Below, piece after piece: positions 46,150-56,199 of a stretch of 64,000 nucleotides of DNA. Location: assembly GCA_031763025.1 (NCBI GenBank), contig JASSKH010000020.1, positions 10,228,528 through 10,292,527 on the forward strand. The letters run 5' to 3'. The translations under genes and the position numbers were made by a program. The notes beneath the pieces were generated by a model. It ran no database searches. It was not told the DNA's origin and saw only the letters and a list, made by a program, of their open reading frames with translations. The stretch comes from Macrocystis pyrifera. Lineage: Eukaryota; Sar; Phaeophyceae; Laminariales; Laminariaceae. Position 1 is the stretch's first letter. Every line of letters begins with the position of its first letter.

Positions 46150-47365
46150 TTGTGTGTGTTTGCGGTTAAAGTATTACAGTAGTTATTCCTCGTTTCTCCG
46201 AAAGAAAAAATGAAGTGTTCAAGTATTTTAATTGTGGTAGGCGGAGGGGACTACTCCTTCACCGAAGCCAGATAATACTTTTATGGTAAAAAAAAAACAA
46301 CAGCAGACATCACAAATGAAAACGGCAGATTTCGCACCTTCCACTGGGACTACGGCAGCTACCGCACAGCGACTCCAGAATCCATCAGTATCGTGTTTCG
46401 ACTGCCCGTGTTGCGCCCGGGCCAGGCGGGAAGTGTTGCTGTGTGGTCTTCTTTCGTGGCTGTTCAGTCGGGTATGTGGTCCTGACTTCCTGATTTCAGC
46501 TATACCCAGCTAATTTGCTTTCGGGTGGGGTACGAGCAGTATAGGGTTGTTTGTTGGGAGGCCACCTCGCCCCGATCACGAGTACGAAGCTATCACACCT
46601 TCCACACGACCAAACATTAGCATAATTCCCCTCGTACTGCTCATGCCGCCACCGCACTAAACGCGTAGGGGTGGTGTCGGACTCGGTGTGGTATTGTGAC
46701 TAGTGTTGTGGTATACGAATCTGTTTGATTCAACGTATATATGCAGGAGTGCGCCTACTCGCTTCTCTGGTACCAGGTAGTGTACTCGCTACGGGACATT
46801 GGTGTTTTATCCAAGTAATCAAACCTGGGTGTTTGGATGCTAGATTGTCACCACTGTTATATTTTTGGTTAGAATATAGGGGAAACTACAGGATGTTTTC
46901 ATGTGTAAGTTCGTTTTACGTTTTGGTGCTCGATTTGCGTTTGTGGTGACGAGTGGTTTCTGACTTCATGCGATTAAGTAAGACGGCAAGAATATAGCAC
47001 TGCTGGAACTACAAACCTACTGCAAATACTTGTAGACAACAGCAGTAAAGCATTGGGGCCTGGTCTGGATATGTTGTGTCGTGTGGCTTGACAAACACAA
47101 ACAGCAACATTAAATAAGATTTCAATTACTGTTCAACAACACTTAGGACCAACAGCCGCCTCAGCTTCGCCAAGAAAACGCACACGTGTCTGTAGCCGGC
47201 CTCGATGCCTGCTGACCTCTGGGGTCGACGAAATGTGCCTGAATCCTTCGCCTTCCGGCCACCGATTCCTCGACGAGGGTGTCGTCTACCTAGTCCTGCC
47301 CCTGTTGTACCGTTTTTTTATCGTTGTTGGGGACGTTACTAGGCTGACATAACAAGTTTCTCGCT
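46150..47365. other. No confident gene
   Basis: Plus frames at 46283-46513, 46725-46949 and an untracked frame at 47160-47342 have patches of plausible protein but no motif and no splice support. Confidence 0.3.
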
Positions 47366-47370
47366 TTCTT

Positions 47371-47577
47371 TTGCGTATGTCGATGGAAGATGTTGGTGAG
47401 ATTTTGGCAATTCTTGCCCCGTTTTTAGTTGCTAAAGTTGCAAGTGTATTGCTATTTGTTAGTGTGGTTCAAATCGACCGTCGCTGGCGTCGAACACCTC
47501 CCACAGCACAATATATAACGATAGTTACACCCGTTCTGCTGCATGAGCCTCTAGACACAGTTATTCTACCTCAATGA
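47371..47577 (+). CDS. Small predicted membrane protein
   Basis: The 68-codon frame (first ATG near 47377) has one strong hydrophobic span, ILAILAPFLVAKVASVLLFV, followed by basic residues QIDRRWRR, the pattern of a single-pass membrane segment. It ends 156 bp before the sulfotransferase start on the same strand and is in a separate frame. It could be a short independent ORF, an upstream ORF in the leader, or a chance frame. Confidence 0.3.
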   Translation: MRMSMEDVGEILAILAPFLVAKVASVLLFVSVVQIDRRWRRTPPTAQYITIVTPVLLHEPLDTVILPQ

Positions 47578-47733
47578 GTGGGCTCAGTTATCGTGGCCGA
47601 AGTCGAGGGGTCAAACAGGCACTCTAACGCGGCGCAACTCGCTAACTCTTCTGCAGGTTAAGATCGAGGCGGATACAACCTTGGGTGACTCGACGGTGCT
47701 TGGAGCAGTTTCCCCGGCAAAGTTTCGGTGGTC

Positions 47734-48317
47734 ATGAAATCAACGTTGAGTACCTTCGCTGGAACATTGGTGGCTCTGAGTATGGCAGTGAATGCCGCGC
47801 CTTTCGATGTTTGGGATGAACCAAGTGGCACGCTCGTCGTCCCAAAAACAGTTGTTAGCTCCACCATGCGTCTCGTTTTCGTGGTTGGACTAGAAGGTAC
47901 GGGGCACCACTGCATGGGCCAGGTCCTGGACAACATGTTCAAGACCAATCCAGACCTGGTACAAATCTCCGACAAGAACGATGACGCTGTGGGTGACTTG
48001 TACACCATCAACTATTCAATGGGGCGATCTGCACACCATTACAGCATGGCATTGAGCCGCGCGAAGGAAAATATGCGTAAACTCGCCCAGCGCGGAGCGA
48101 CACTGCAATTTCCAGGGACGGTGGTGCACACGCTTGGCCCACACCGTTTTCACTCGTATCCCAGTGGCACTGGTCCAAATAAAGCACTGAGATACTTGGA
48201 TCTGCGACTGCTGGCGGAGGTGGCGGAAGAAGAGGGGGTCGATCTGCGAGTGCTCTACCTACGGCGACCTGTCAAGGACATAATAATTGCTAACACCATC
48301 CATCGGGATTTCCAAAC
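47734..48317 (+). CDS. Sulfotransferase-like protein, exon 1
   Basis: Exon 1 of a two-exon gene for a 315-residue protein predicted to transfer sulfate from PAPS to an acceptor, in brown algae often cell-wall polysaccharides. The ATG at 47734 is chosen because it starts a signal-peptide-like sequence (MKSTLSTFAGTLVALSMAVN) suited to the secretory pathway. Residues 49-60, FVVGLEGTGHHC, match the 5'-phosphosulfate loop of this family. Residues 174-191, LYLRRPVKDIIIANTIHR, correspond to the 3'-phosphate-binding region, though the usual serine is not obvious. The exon ends at 48317 before GTGAGT, in phase 2. A ctcttctgcag word ending at 47655 may be an acceptor for a 5' untranslated exon. Substrate is unknown; the family call is by motif only. 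Confidence 0.8.
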
Positions 48318-49511
48318 GTGAGTGAGACACAAATTATTTAGTACTGGCCCAGATTCCGACTTGCTCATAATCGATTTTATCCGTCATTCCGCAAACACCC
48401 AGACCTATGATATGGGTTCGACCGGAAATGTAGCTATAATATCCAAATACAAGGAGCTAGTCCGCTCACCCCAACCAGACCTATACCGATATCTTCCGTC
48501 TTCAGAGACTCGGACGGGTGGGGTGTTAGGTTTGTTCACAAAAACTATTCGATTTTGAAGTGCGAGATAATTTGTGTGGTTCCAACATATCAGATCATAG
48601 GTTAGTTCTGTTTTACGTGCCACGGGTGCGTAGATTTGTTTTTGTGACGGGTGCGCTAGAGGCACCAGTGTGTTAAGTTCAAGCGGCCAGTGAATACCAT
48701 CAGTACACGATATTCGTACCAGTTTGGAATCTGTACACCCAAATGCCTGGCTTAAATAAAACATATGGTAGTCTAGACTTGAGAATACCGCAGGTGTTTT
48801 TTGTGGTGGCATCACACGACAAAATGTAGATTGAACGTAGTTGAGAGAAGTTGTTTGTCCGTGCGGCTTCAAATACGACCAAACCAAAGGTTACCCATCG
48901 CATGACACCTTGTGTTCCCGTATTCTGTCCTTGAATCAACATGTTTGATAGCACATTGCTGCGCTACAAACGCCGTCTTTGTATCTTGATGTTACTTACG
49001 GCCGATGCTTACTGAACAGTCTAACAGGTTCCTTGGCAATGTAGTCTAACAATGGTTGTGGTCGACGCATAAAACACATCCCGACTAAGCAGGTCATGTA
49101 AACTGGACGTAGATACCCTCGCGCATTTGATTTCTGTGGGTGTCTTCACAGACCTAAAGTGTTTCGATGCCGTCCTAGATATTGCGAGTTAATGAGCTAC
49201 CAATGCCCACTCAGTTTGTTTACTTGTTCGCGATTAGTTTTACCTCATAATATCATTGCGTATTACAGTGTACGTGTTGCCTAGCTCCCCCAGTGAATAA
49301 GTCATGTGGTAAGGCTTCCGTATTTTACGTTGCTCTGCAGTACAGTACAACTCAAGCATTGTATGCAATGGTGAGTATAACGCACCAACGGTTTAATAAA
49401 AGACAAAATGAACCCTGTGTTTTCGTAGAGCTCCATACCAACGTCCTTTGTGCCCTTGATACTGCCCGGCCGCTCTACAACGAATGGGCTGGCTGCTGTA
49501 AATTGTGGCAG
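48318..49511 (+). other. Intron of the sulfotransferase-like gene
   Basis: 1,194 bp with GTGAGT at its 5' end and attgtggcag at its 3' end. Removing it joins exon 1 (phase 2) to exon 2 through a threonine codon ACG without a stop. The length is ordinary for brown algal introns as generally known. It contains a 160-codon frame on the opposite strand (48405-48887). Confidence 0.7.
48405..48887 (-). CDS. Antisense ORF inside the intron, unknown
   Basis: A 160-codon frame from 48887 to 48405 is one of the longest in the window outside repeats. It contains QSTFCRVMPPQKTPAVFSSL and VSEDGRYRYRSGWGERTSSL. Codon usage is not GC-rich at third positions and no motif is seen, so a remnant of an inserted element or a chance frame are both possible. 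Confidence 0.25.
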   Translation of the reverse strand: MVWSYLKPHGQTTSLNYVQSTFCRVMPPQKTPAVFSSLDYHMFYLSQAFGCTDSKLVRISCTDGIHWPLELNTLVPLAHPSQKQIYAPVARKTELTYDLICWNHTNYLALQNRIVFVNKPNTPPVRVSEDGRYRYRSGWGERTSSLYLDIIATFPVEPIS

Positions 49512-49875
49512 GCATCTACATGACAACGAACCAAAGAAGCCGGAGGAAAACTACATGGAGTACATGCAAATCTTGATGACAGATATCGCCGTGGTTCACT
49601 CGTTGCTCGCGGAACTGGGCTCGGAATTCGTGGTGTGTCTCGACTTCGATCACCTTGGCGACGTCGACCGGTCCACTGTAGTCTCGGATATTCTGACACC
49701 GAATAGAAACTTGGCTACACTGCTGACAAAATCGTTTATCGAAATAGCGGGTGCACCGCGCGCTCCATCCAATGAGTCGCTACCGTATGAGGGTGCGGAT
49801 GTGGTGGCAGCACGCCTTCAGCGAAAATTTGACACATATGAGTCGAAAATATGCCGTGGCAAGAGAATGGAATAA
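49512..49875 (+). CDS. Sulfotransferase-like protein, exon 2
   Basis: The last exon encodes residues 196-315 and ends at TAA 49873-49875. It begins HLHDNEPKKPEENYMEYMQI, then a helical stretch MTDIAVVHSLLAELGSEFVV and CLDFDHLGDVDRSTVV, which fits the C-terminal part of this sulfotransferase family, where an acceptor-site helix and a strand follow the 3'-phosphate site. About 75 percent of third codon positions are G or C. The acceptor at 49510-49511 restores the frame set by exon 1. Open sequence upstream of the acceptor (49450-49511) is not needed for the protein. Confidence 0.78.
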
Positions 49876-49899
49876 TACGAATGTGGTTTCTCCTTTGAG

Positions 49900-50605
49900 A
49901 TACTCCTCGTTGTATAGGACGGACTGGTAGTAGAGGTGAGTCGCCACTTATTGTACAGCAGTTTTACGCTATCCGATAAACTACTGCAGTAAGGCAAGAG
50001 CTGATCCGAAAACGACTGGACTAAGGAATGATGCTGCCGAAATCTTGAAAGCGGTTGCGGGGCAGCGGTTGGCATTCATGCAGTTTTACGCATGCTTCAA
50101 ACGAATTCGACTACTCTTCACTTCGGAGATGGCAGGAATCACCCGGAGTATACACTTGGAAATTAATACTGCTTCCACCGGATCCGAAAGCTCTCGCTCG
50201 ATTCGGTAGGATTTAGTTGTACTATCGTTGGTATTATATCATCAGGCGTATTTGTGCGACAGGTAGCAATACGGATCGGATTAGACACGCTTCATAAGGG
50301 AATACCAATGCTTTGCAGCTGACAAAAGCGATACCAGAAAAACGGTAACGATAGTTACTGGTAGGTTGCGTTTCTTGGGTCCAGTTGGCTGCACGAAATG
50401 AATAGTCTTTCAGTGGCACTGCTTCTCGAGGTCCGGTGCACTAATTTCCCATTGTACCACAGAGTACATGTTTAGGATCAAGGTATTTCCAACGGGTGCT
50501 TTTGATACAGTCCTACGGTAGACGAGTCAGGCCCGACGAACATTTCGGGCTTAAATGGAGCGCAGATGCCGACGAGAAGCCGGCGTGCACACCCTACCCG
50601 ACGTG
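49900..50605. other. No gene seen
   Basis: 3' flank of the sulfotransferase gene. No ORF of note; no clear polyadenylation signal was identified. Confidence 0.35.
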
Positions 50606-50611
50606 AAATAT

Positions 50612-51850
50612 GTCAGGATATTTGAATTGGAAGAGTGACTCAATCGATATTGGGCTTTGTACTGTATGGTACTGCGGCTTACGGGGATATAAAACCGTCA
50701 GTACAGGCACCTTCGACGGGCCTGCGCTGTGAGATAAAAATTAACTTTGTTTTTGCTATACCCGAACCTCTGCCAAGTGCTAGCTACTGCATGCTCTTCG
50801 GCAGCAGCGCCGTCACTTTTGCATCCTCTACTTCTGTAGTATCCACAGATTCTGAGAGTCGCCGTGATGGTTCTTCAGAGTAATGAATGTTCTCCCCTTT
50901 CCGAAACAAGGCATGACGCCAAAAAAAGTCGAATTGAACTCGTAAGAAGAAGGTTAAAGGGGAGTCGCACTGTTGCCATTATTTGCAGTAGTTGTTGATA
51001 GTATTTAGTTGTGCTTTAAAATTTGTAAGGAGAGTCTACTGGACTCATCGTGGAGAGTTGGATTTCGTGAATACGAGGTATGAAGTCGTTCTTGACAAGA
51101 CGGGTCAAGATATTTGAAGTGCAAGAACGACTCAATAGGATACTAGATTATGTACTGTATGGTATACGGGTTCACTTGAATAAGAAACTGTTATTACAGG
51201 CAGCTTCGACGGGCTTGTGCTGTGATATATTGATTCACTCTGTTTTTGCTCTATCCGAACCTCTACCCAGCGCTAGCTACTGTGTGCTCTTCTGCAGCAG
51301 CGCCGTCACTACTGCATGCTCTACTGCTGTGGTATCGACAGCTTCTGAGCCTCGCGAGGGTGGTGCTTCAGAGTCATCAATGTCCTCCCCTTTCCGAAAT
51401 CAGGCATGACGCCAAAAAAGGTTGAATGGAACTCCTAAGAAGAAGCTTATTGAAGAGATACACTGTTGACATTTCATGCAGTAGTTATTGATAGTATTGC
51501 GTTGGGGTTAGTAGGTAAGGGAAGTCCTACAATACTCATCGCGGAGAGTTGGATTACGCGAATATGAGGTATGAAGTAGTTCTTGAGAGGGAATGTCAGG
51601 ATTTTTGATGGGCAATAACAAATCCATAAGATATTGGGTTTTTTACTGCATATACGGGATCGCGGTTTACGTGGACATGAACCGTTAGTACAGGCAGCTT
51701 CGATGCACCTGTGCTGTGTGGCAATAATTCACTCTTCTGTTTCGCCACCGAAACATCTGGCCGGCTCTAGCTACTGCACGTTCTTCTGCAGCAGCGCCGT
51801 CATTCCTGTATGCTCCACTGCTGTAGTATCGACCAAACAAATCATGGCAC
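50612..51850. repeat. Threefold tandem repeat, about 490 bp unit
   Basis: The landmark gatatttgaa followed by gactcaat starts units near 50612, 51108 and 51598. Shared words include gaggtatgaagt, ctagctactg, gcagcagcgccgtcac and tcccctttccgaaa. Copies 1 and 2 are closest; copy 3 changes sequence after about 51830. Each unit carries a minus-strand frame ending in a TALLQKSTQ-like word and a stop (copy 2 at about 51285-51400; copy 3 at 51771-51840), and a parallel plus frame, so the unit may contain a repeated exon. Confidence 0.8.
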
Positions 51851-52629
51851 GATCCATCGTTGCGGCGTCGATTGACGGCGACCACACCATGCCGCCCAGA
51901 TCAGTCGGCACGCACAATGCAAAGCGCCTACAGTTTGCCAGCTCGCAGGGCACGACCCTATCACACACTCCGAACTATATCAATTGTACGCCTTAAAAAT
52001 GCGGAATGTGCGAGTGTGTACGTGTACGGCAACAGAAGCTACAAGGGCTCAACCCCCAACTGCCGCACCGAGCGCGTGCCTGATTGGAAATCAAAATCAA
52101 AATAAAAAAGCACTACCACCTGGCTACGCTTCCCATCTCGAGGCCCCAGTACCGTGCCCACCGCCTTGGAGAAAACATCTACGCTCTGGAAGACCGGAAC
52201 TCCTCTTGTGAGCGCCTGCCCTGCCCCGTGTTTGCACCAACGTTTCACCACGATGGCAGAGCTGCCTTCGACATAACCACCCGCCCTGTTCTTCGCATAT
52301 ATTCGTTGCCTACCAAACACGGTATATAGCCGAAGGCTGACACCACCCCGGGAAATGGGTCAGATTTGCCGTCCGACATATATTCTCGGTTTGTAAAACT
52401 GAGTCTCGTTTTCGGTACCTGCACACCTGTCTGTCTGCCGGGGGTCACAAGGAAATTCCAATCTTCGCAAACCCTGGTCCCAAACCGCTCCCGACGTTAA
52501 CGTGTATCCCGCGCGACTCGGTAGCGGACACACATAAAGGCAGTCTCGGTCAACGTTCGTATTCCATGGGGCCCTGCGCCTTGAGCTACACGACGCAGCC
52601 TCACCGGGGGGGCGATCGCTGGTAGTCAT
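51771..52629. CDS. Coding-like block, strand unresolved
   Basis: Minus-strand candidates are 51771-51983 (RFALCVPTDLGGMVWSPSID, ending at the repeated TALLQKNVQ stop) and 52360-52629 (AGYTLTSGAVWDQGLRRLEF). Plus-strand candidates are 51843-51996 (MARSIVAASIDGDHTMPPRS) and 52084-52329 (ALEDRNSSCERLPCPVFAPT). Both strands look protein-like; the plus frame at 51843 has the more GC-rich third positions, while the minus frame is conserved in the tandem copies. One unidentified gene with several exons is likely, but I cannot choose the strand. Coordinates cover the whole block. Confidence 0.35.
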
Positions 52630-52696
52630 TTGCTTGTTCCAAAGGCCGACTAGGTTTTATATTTCGCAAATTGGCTACAGCGCATCGATCGTAACC

Positions 52697-52882
52697 ATGG
52701 CGGGAGAACCTTATAGAAGCATGGCTCCCTCAGTGAATATGGCTAACGTCACCAATGACGTTGCCCGCCGCTTGCAAACGACCGTGCCAGATCGCCTCTG
52801 GTGGCAAGGTCTTAACCCCCTGGGGTTTAATATATATGTTCTGTCGTGTAAATTGGCAGGGTCGCTTCTTGCTCTACAGTAA
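52697..52882 (+). CDS. Uncharacterised ORF
   Basis: ATG 52697 opens MAGEPYRSMAPSVNMANVTN and DVARRLQTTVPDRLWWQGLN, 61 codons to TAA at 52880-52882. The composition is protein-like. It is followed by a CAACAG microsatellite (52906-52928). It might be an exon or the N-terminus of a larger protein. No family is recognised. Confidence 0.35.
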   Translation: MAGEPYRSMAPSVNMANVTNDVARRLQTTVPDRLWWQGLNPLGFNIYVLSCKLAGSLLALQ

Positions 52883-53052
52883 ATCGAAGTCCTTATCAAA
52901 CAGACAACAACAGCAACAGCAACAGCAAATATGTCGGGTCATGCGCTTTCCTCGCCTCGTAGACTCGTACGAGGGTCGAATTGTTCTATGTGCAATTTGT
53001 TGTGTTCATTTCACGCGGTTAAACAAGGTTACGTGGCTCCAGACATCCCCTG

Positions 53053-53493
53053 GTGTACGGTGCGGGTCTGTCTGTCCCCCACACCAATCTGATATTTCCA
53101 CCCGTGAACATCCAGGACGTTCAGTGGCTATGCCTTACCTTAGACACAAAGTCCAACGACTTGGGTCATCAGAGTTCTGAATCGAAAAATGACATGATCG
53201 CTGAATTCAAGATGCCATCCTCGACAGCAAGCAGAACGATTGAATTGGATGGTAACACATGTCTCGATAGAGTTGTTGCTTCGCGTCCGACGCGCCGTCA
53301 GCGGGAGCCGCGTCTCTCCGTGGCCAGATTTCGGTCGGCTGGCACGGGTTCAGGCCTAGACACCCAGAGAAGTGAACTGGCCGCGCATCTCTCGGTGGAT
53401 TCGTACACCTACACTTTAGTACCCGCACAGCAGCAACGGCGACATGCAGTGACATTGGAGAATACAAAATATCAAGACAAATTTACGTTTTAA
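53053..53493 (+). CDS. Uncharacterised ORF, 146 codons
   Basis: The frame is open to TAA 53491-53493. It includes FPPVNIQDVQWLCLTLDTKS, SSTASRTIELDGNTCLDRVV, an arginine-rich part (ASRPTRRQREPRLSVARF) and LSVDSYTYTLVPAQQQRRHA. The length and composition make it one of the better unidentified frames. No domain is recognised; the start is uncertain because a splice acceptor could lie upstream. Confidence 0.38.
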   Translation: MYGAGLSVPHTNLIFPPVNIQDVQWLCLTLDTKSNDLGHQSSESKNDMIAEFKMPSSTASRTIELDGNTCLDRVVASRPTRRQREPRLSVARFRSAGTGSGLDTQRSELAAHLSVDSYTYTLVPAQQQRRHAVTLENTKYQDKFTF

Positions 53494-53499
53494 GGGGAC

Positions 53500-55244
53500 G
53501 CTGGCACGCTCAGGAATGTGTCGTCAAATATTCGCGGGTAGGCGTTTCGGCAACAAATACATACGAAGTGGAGTTAGAGCGAGGAATTTACTACTAAGAT
53601 GCACAGTTCGTGGGTGCAGAATAGTTTACGCAAATGTGTGTCAATCATAGGTTTTTTAACCCGTTTTTGTACCTTTTGCGGCCAGATATCTTACTACCCA
53701 TCATAGGACCGTTGTTTTGCGCCAGTCATCATCTTCGACCGCGCCTGCCTAAGAGGTATATCCTCCGTCTGGAGAATAGCCATACTGTAGAAGCCCATTT
53801 CGTCATTGATGATGTAGTCATTGTGCTATGCCCCCCTGCGCGAATGAAACGTTTTAGCGCTACCCGGTCGCAACTTCTAATGCACGACAACACCTCGTGA
53901 GTCGCTCCTCGCTGCCAACGACTGCCGTCTGGCGCACCCGACGCCCTCACAGACCCCATCATGAGCATCGCTCGATTTCGCGGGCTGTAGTTTCCTGTGA
54001 GGAGCTGTAGCCGTCCGGAAGTGAAGAGCAAACGTTTAGTTGGGTGTTGATGTTGGTCGCATTTCGTTCACCCCCAATTTGGAAGAAAAAAACGACCACC
54101 ATAGCGCACCTCTTGAGACATAGTCGAGGTGTAGGCTTCTGCTAAGAACCCGCGGAGGATCAATCTCGAGAGAAATACAAGCTGCTGTGAGGAACCTCGA
54201 ACGAGTGACCGTCGCTCTCCGGTCAGCACGAACCTGTCGAAGTTATAAACGCAGCGTGTTTAGAGAGGGATGTTTATGTTCTGTTCCTGTAAAAAATTCT
54301 CTAGATATTTTGGTCTCCGTAATCCCAGGAACCAGGGGACGCTTAGGCGCCAGCGTCTCTTCAACCATTTTAGAGCAAAATGCAGTCAGCCCCGTTTTTG
54401 GGACAAACTCCTTAGAATTCGAGAAGTTCGTCTTTAGATAGGCCTGGGTTTCAAAGAGGGAAGCACACTCGGCACGTCTCTTCGCCGCCAGACCCAAGGC
54501 AGTCAACGTTGACTCGGACACGTGGGTCCTACACGCAGTGCAGTGCATCCAGCCCGTCTCTTCGCGGCCCCAGACCACAACAACAGCAGTTGGTCTTGGC
54601 GGTTACCAAATCTATGTACGCACAACTAATACGTTTATCCCCCATAGATCAGAAGCTTGATTTGATTTGTGAAGTTCACTTACGGCTGAAAAAGCGATCT
54701 GGCCAAAATCTGACGCTCAAAATTTGAACCGCATATATATGCAACAGTCATATTTACGATTATTCTCTAATGGTGCAAAAGGGCTAAGCTACGTACACAG
54801 GCCATAGCGATAACGCCCAACCCCACCAAATATCAACTGGCTCGTAGTTTGCGCTCACACGATGGCGATCCGAGCGGACAACTGTGCGGCCATAGAGCCC
54901 TGACGCGCGCGTCGCGTGATTGCTCTCTTGTTCAGCCTGCAGCCTAAACGATGCGATGCCCTGGTATCATGTATTATTCTTCTCGGGGTAGGTGACTGTT
55001 GTTACTGTTCCCTCTGTCAGGGCACATGACCCAAGCCACACACTGCGGTTCACAAATCTATACCATTGTCTTCCGCAAGAACGCCTACATATATATGTGT
55101 ATCCGAGCGTTGAAGATTATTCTGGCGCGAGGGACAGCCCTGCTGTGAGTAGGGAACAATATGGGAGAAGGGATCTTCAGGGGTGTTTTCGACTTGAAAA
55201 TTGGGTAGCGCGGTCTGCGCTTCGGAATCGTCGTCTGCAATTGA
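53500..55244. other. Ambiguous frames, no confident gene
   Basis: Overlapping frames at 53634-53900 (plus) and 53729-54031 (minus), and at 54187-54441 (plus) and 54243-54578 (minus), cover the same DNA and neither strand is favoured by a motif. Confidence 0.3.
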
Positions 55245-55252
55245 GAAAATTC
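55245..55252. repeat. Left target duplication of hAT-like element
   Basis: GAAAATTC, identical to the 8 bp at 56072-56079. Confidence 0.9.
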
Positions 55253-56071
55253 CAGGGCTTTTCGCGGGTCATGACCCGACCCGCGGGTCGGGTCACGGGG
55301 TGTTCAAAATGTCACGGGTCGGGTCGGGTCGGGTCAAGAAATGTTCAAACTCTCACGGGTCGGGTTGGTTCGGGTCAAGAGGTTTTCTAATCTCACGGGT
55401 CGGGTCGGGTCGGGTCGGGTCAAGAGTTTTCCAATTCTGACGGGTCGGGTCGGGTCAGGTCAAGAGGTGATGAAAATCTCACGGGTCGGGTCGGGTCACG
55501 ACCCGTGAGAAACGGGTCACTCGCGGGTCGGGCCAGCGTGAACCGCGAGTTCTTTTCTGTTGACCCGCGGGTCGGATCCGAGCATCTGGCGCGCGGATCC
55601 GACACTCTAAGCACTCCCCGCTTTCTTACCCGAAAGCGTTTCTCGTACAAATACCCAATATCACTCCTTTGGTATCTTATTCAACACTGGCAAATCCATA
55701 TACGCATGCCCGCATCAATCAGTATCCACTACAGCCAGGCCACATATTGCTTGTGGGCCAAAAATGCATATATATTGTTTTTGAAGTGTCGATCCACTGG
55801 CCGGATCCGCAGGTCGGACTTGCTGGTCGAGAAATATAGTCTCGCTGGTCAAGGTTACCCAACCCGTATGAAACCCGTGTCTCACGGGTCAATCCGAAGG
55901 TTGCGGGTCGGGTCGGGTCGGGTCACGAGGCTTTGAAATCTCGCGGGTCGGGTCGGGTCGGGTCGGGTCGGGTCAAGAGGCTTTCAAAATCTCGCGGGTC
56001 GGGTCGGGTCAGCTGATCTGACCCGACTCGACCCGACCCGTGATATTTGACCTGACCCGCGAAAAGCCCTG
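55253..56071. mobile_element. hAT-like non-autonomous element with GGGTC arrays
   Basis: An 819 bp element with terminal inverted repeats CAGGGCTTTTCGCGGGTCA, perfect at both ends, and an identical 8 bp target duplication, both hallmarks of the hAT superfamily. Next to each end are arrays of GGGTC units (55264-55510 and 55895-56040), separated by recurring linkers such as caagaggctttcaaaatctc. The 380 bp centre has no transposase. Perfect ends and duplication mean it inserted recently. A diverged relative lies at 4292-4921. Frames across it (55201-55650) are repeat products. Confidence 0.92.
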
Positions 56072-56079
56072 GAAAATTC
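56072..56079. repeat. Right target duplication of hAT-like element
   Basis: GAAAATTC, exact copy of 55245-55252. Confidence 0.9.
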
Positions 56080-56152
56080 CTGATTCGATGCAAACGCGGC
56101 GCAGCCGCGTTTATGGCCAGTTTTGGCCCGTTTTGACTGCGGTTTGGTGTCA

Positions 56153-56171
56153 GGGTTAGGGTTAGGGTTAG
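56153..56171 (+). repeat. Interstitial telomere-type repeat
   Basis: Three GGGTTA units in a row plus one G, 80 bp to the right of the hAT-like element. The TTAGGG hexamer is the telomere repeat of many eukaryotes, including several algae. It is too short to be a telomere and may mark a repaired break. Confidence 0.7.
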
Positions 56172-56199
56172 AGTCAGGGGTTGGATTGGGTCCTCGCCC

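Noticed and set aside
55201..55650. Glycine/serine/arginine-rich frames
   Set aside because: Translation of the GGGTC arrays within the hAT-like element.
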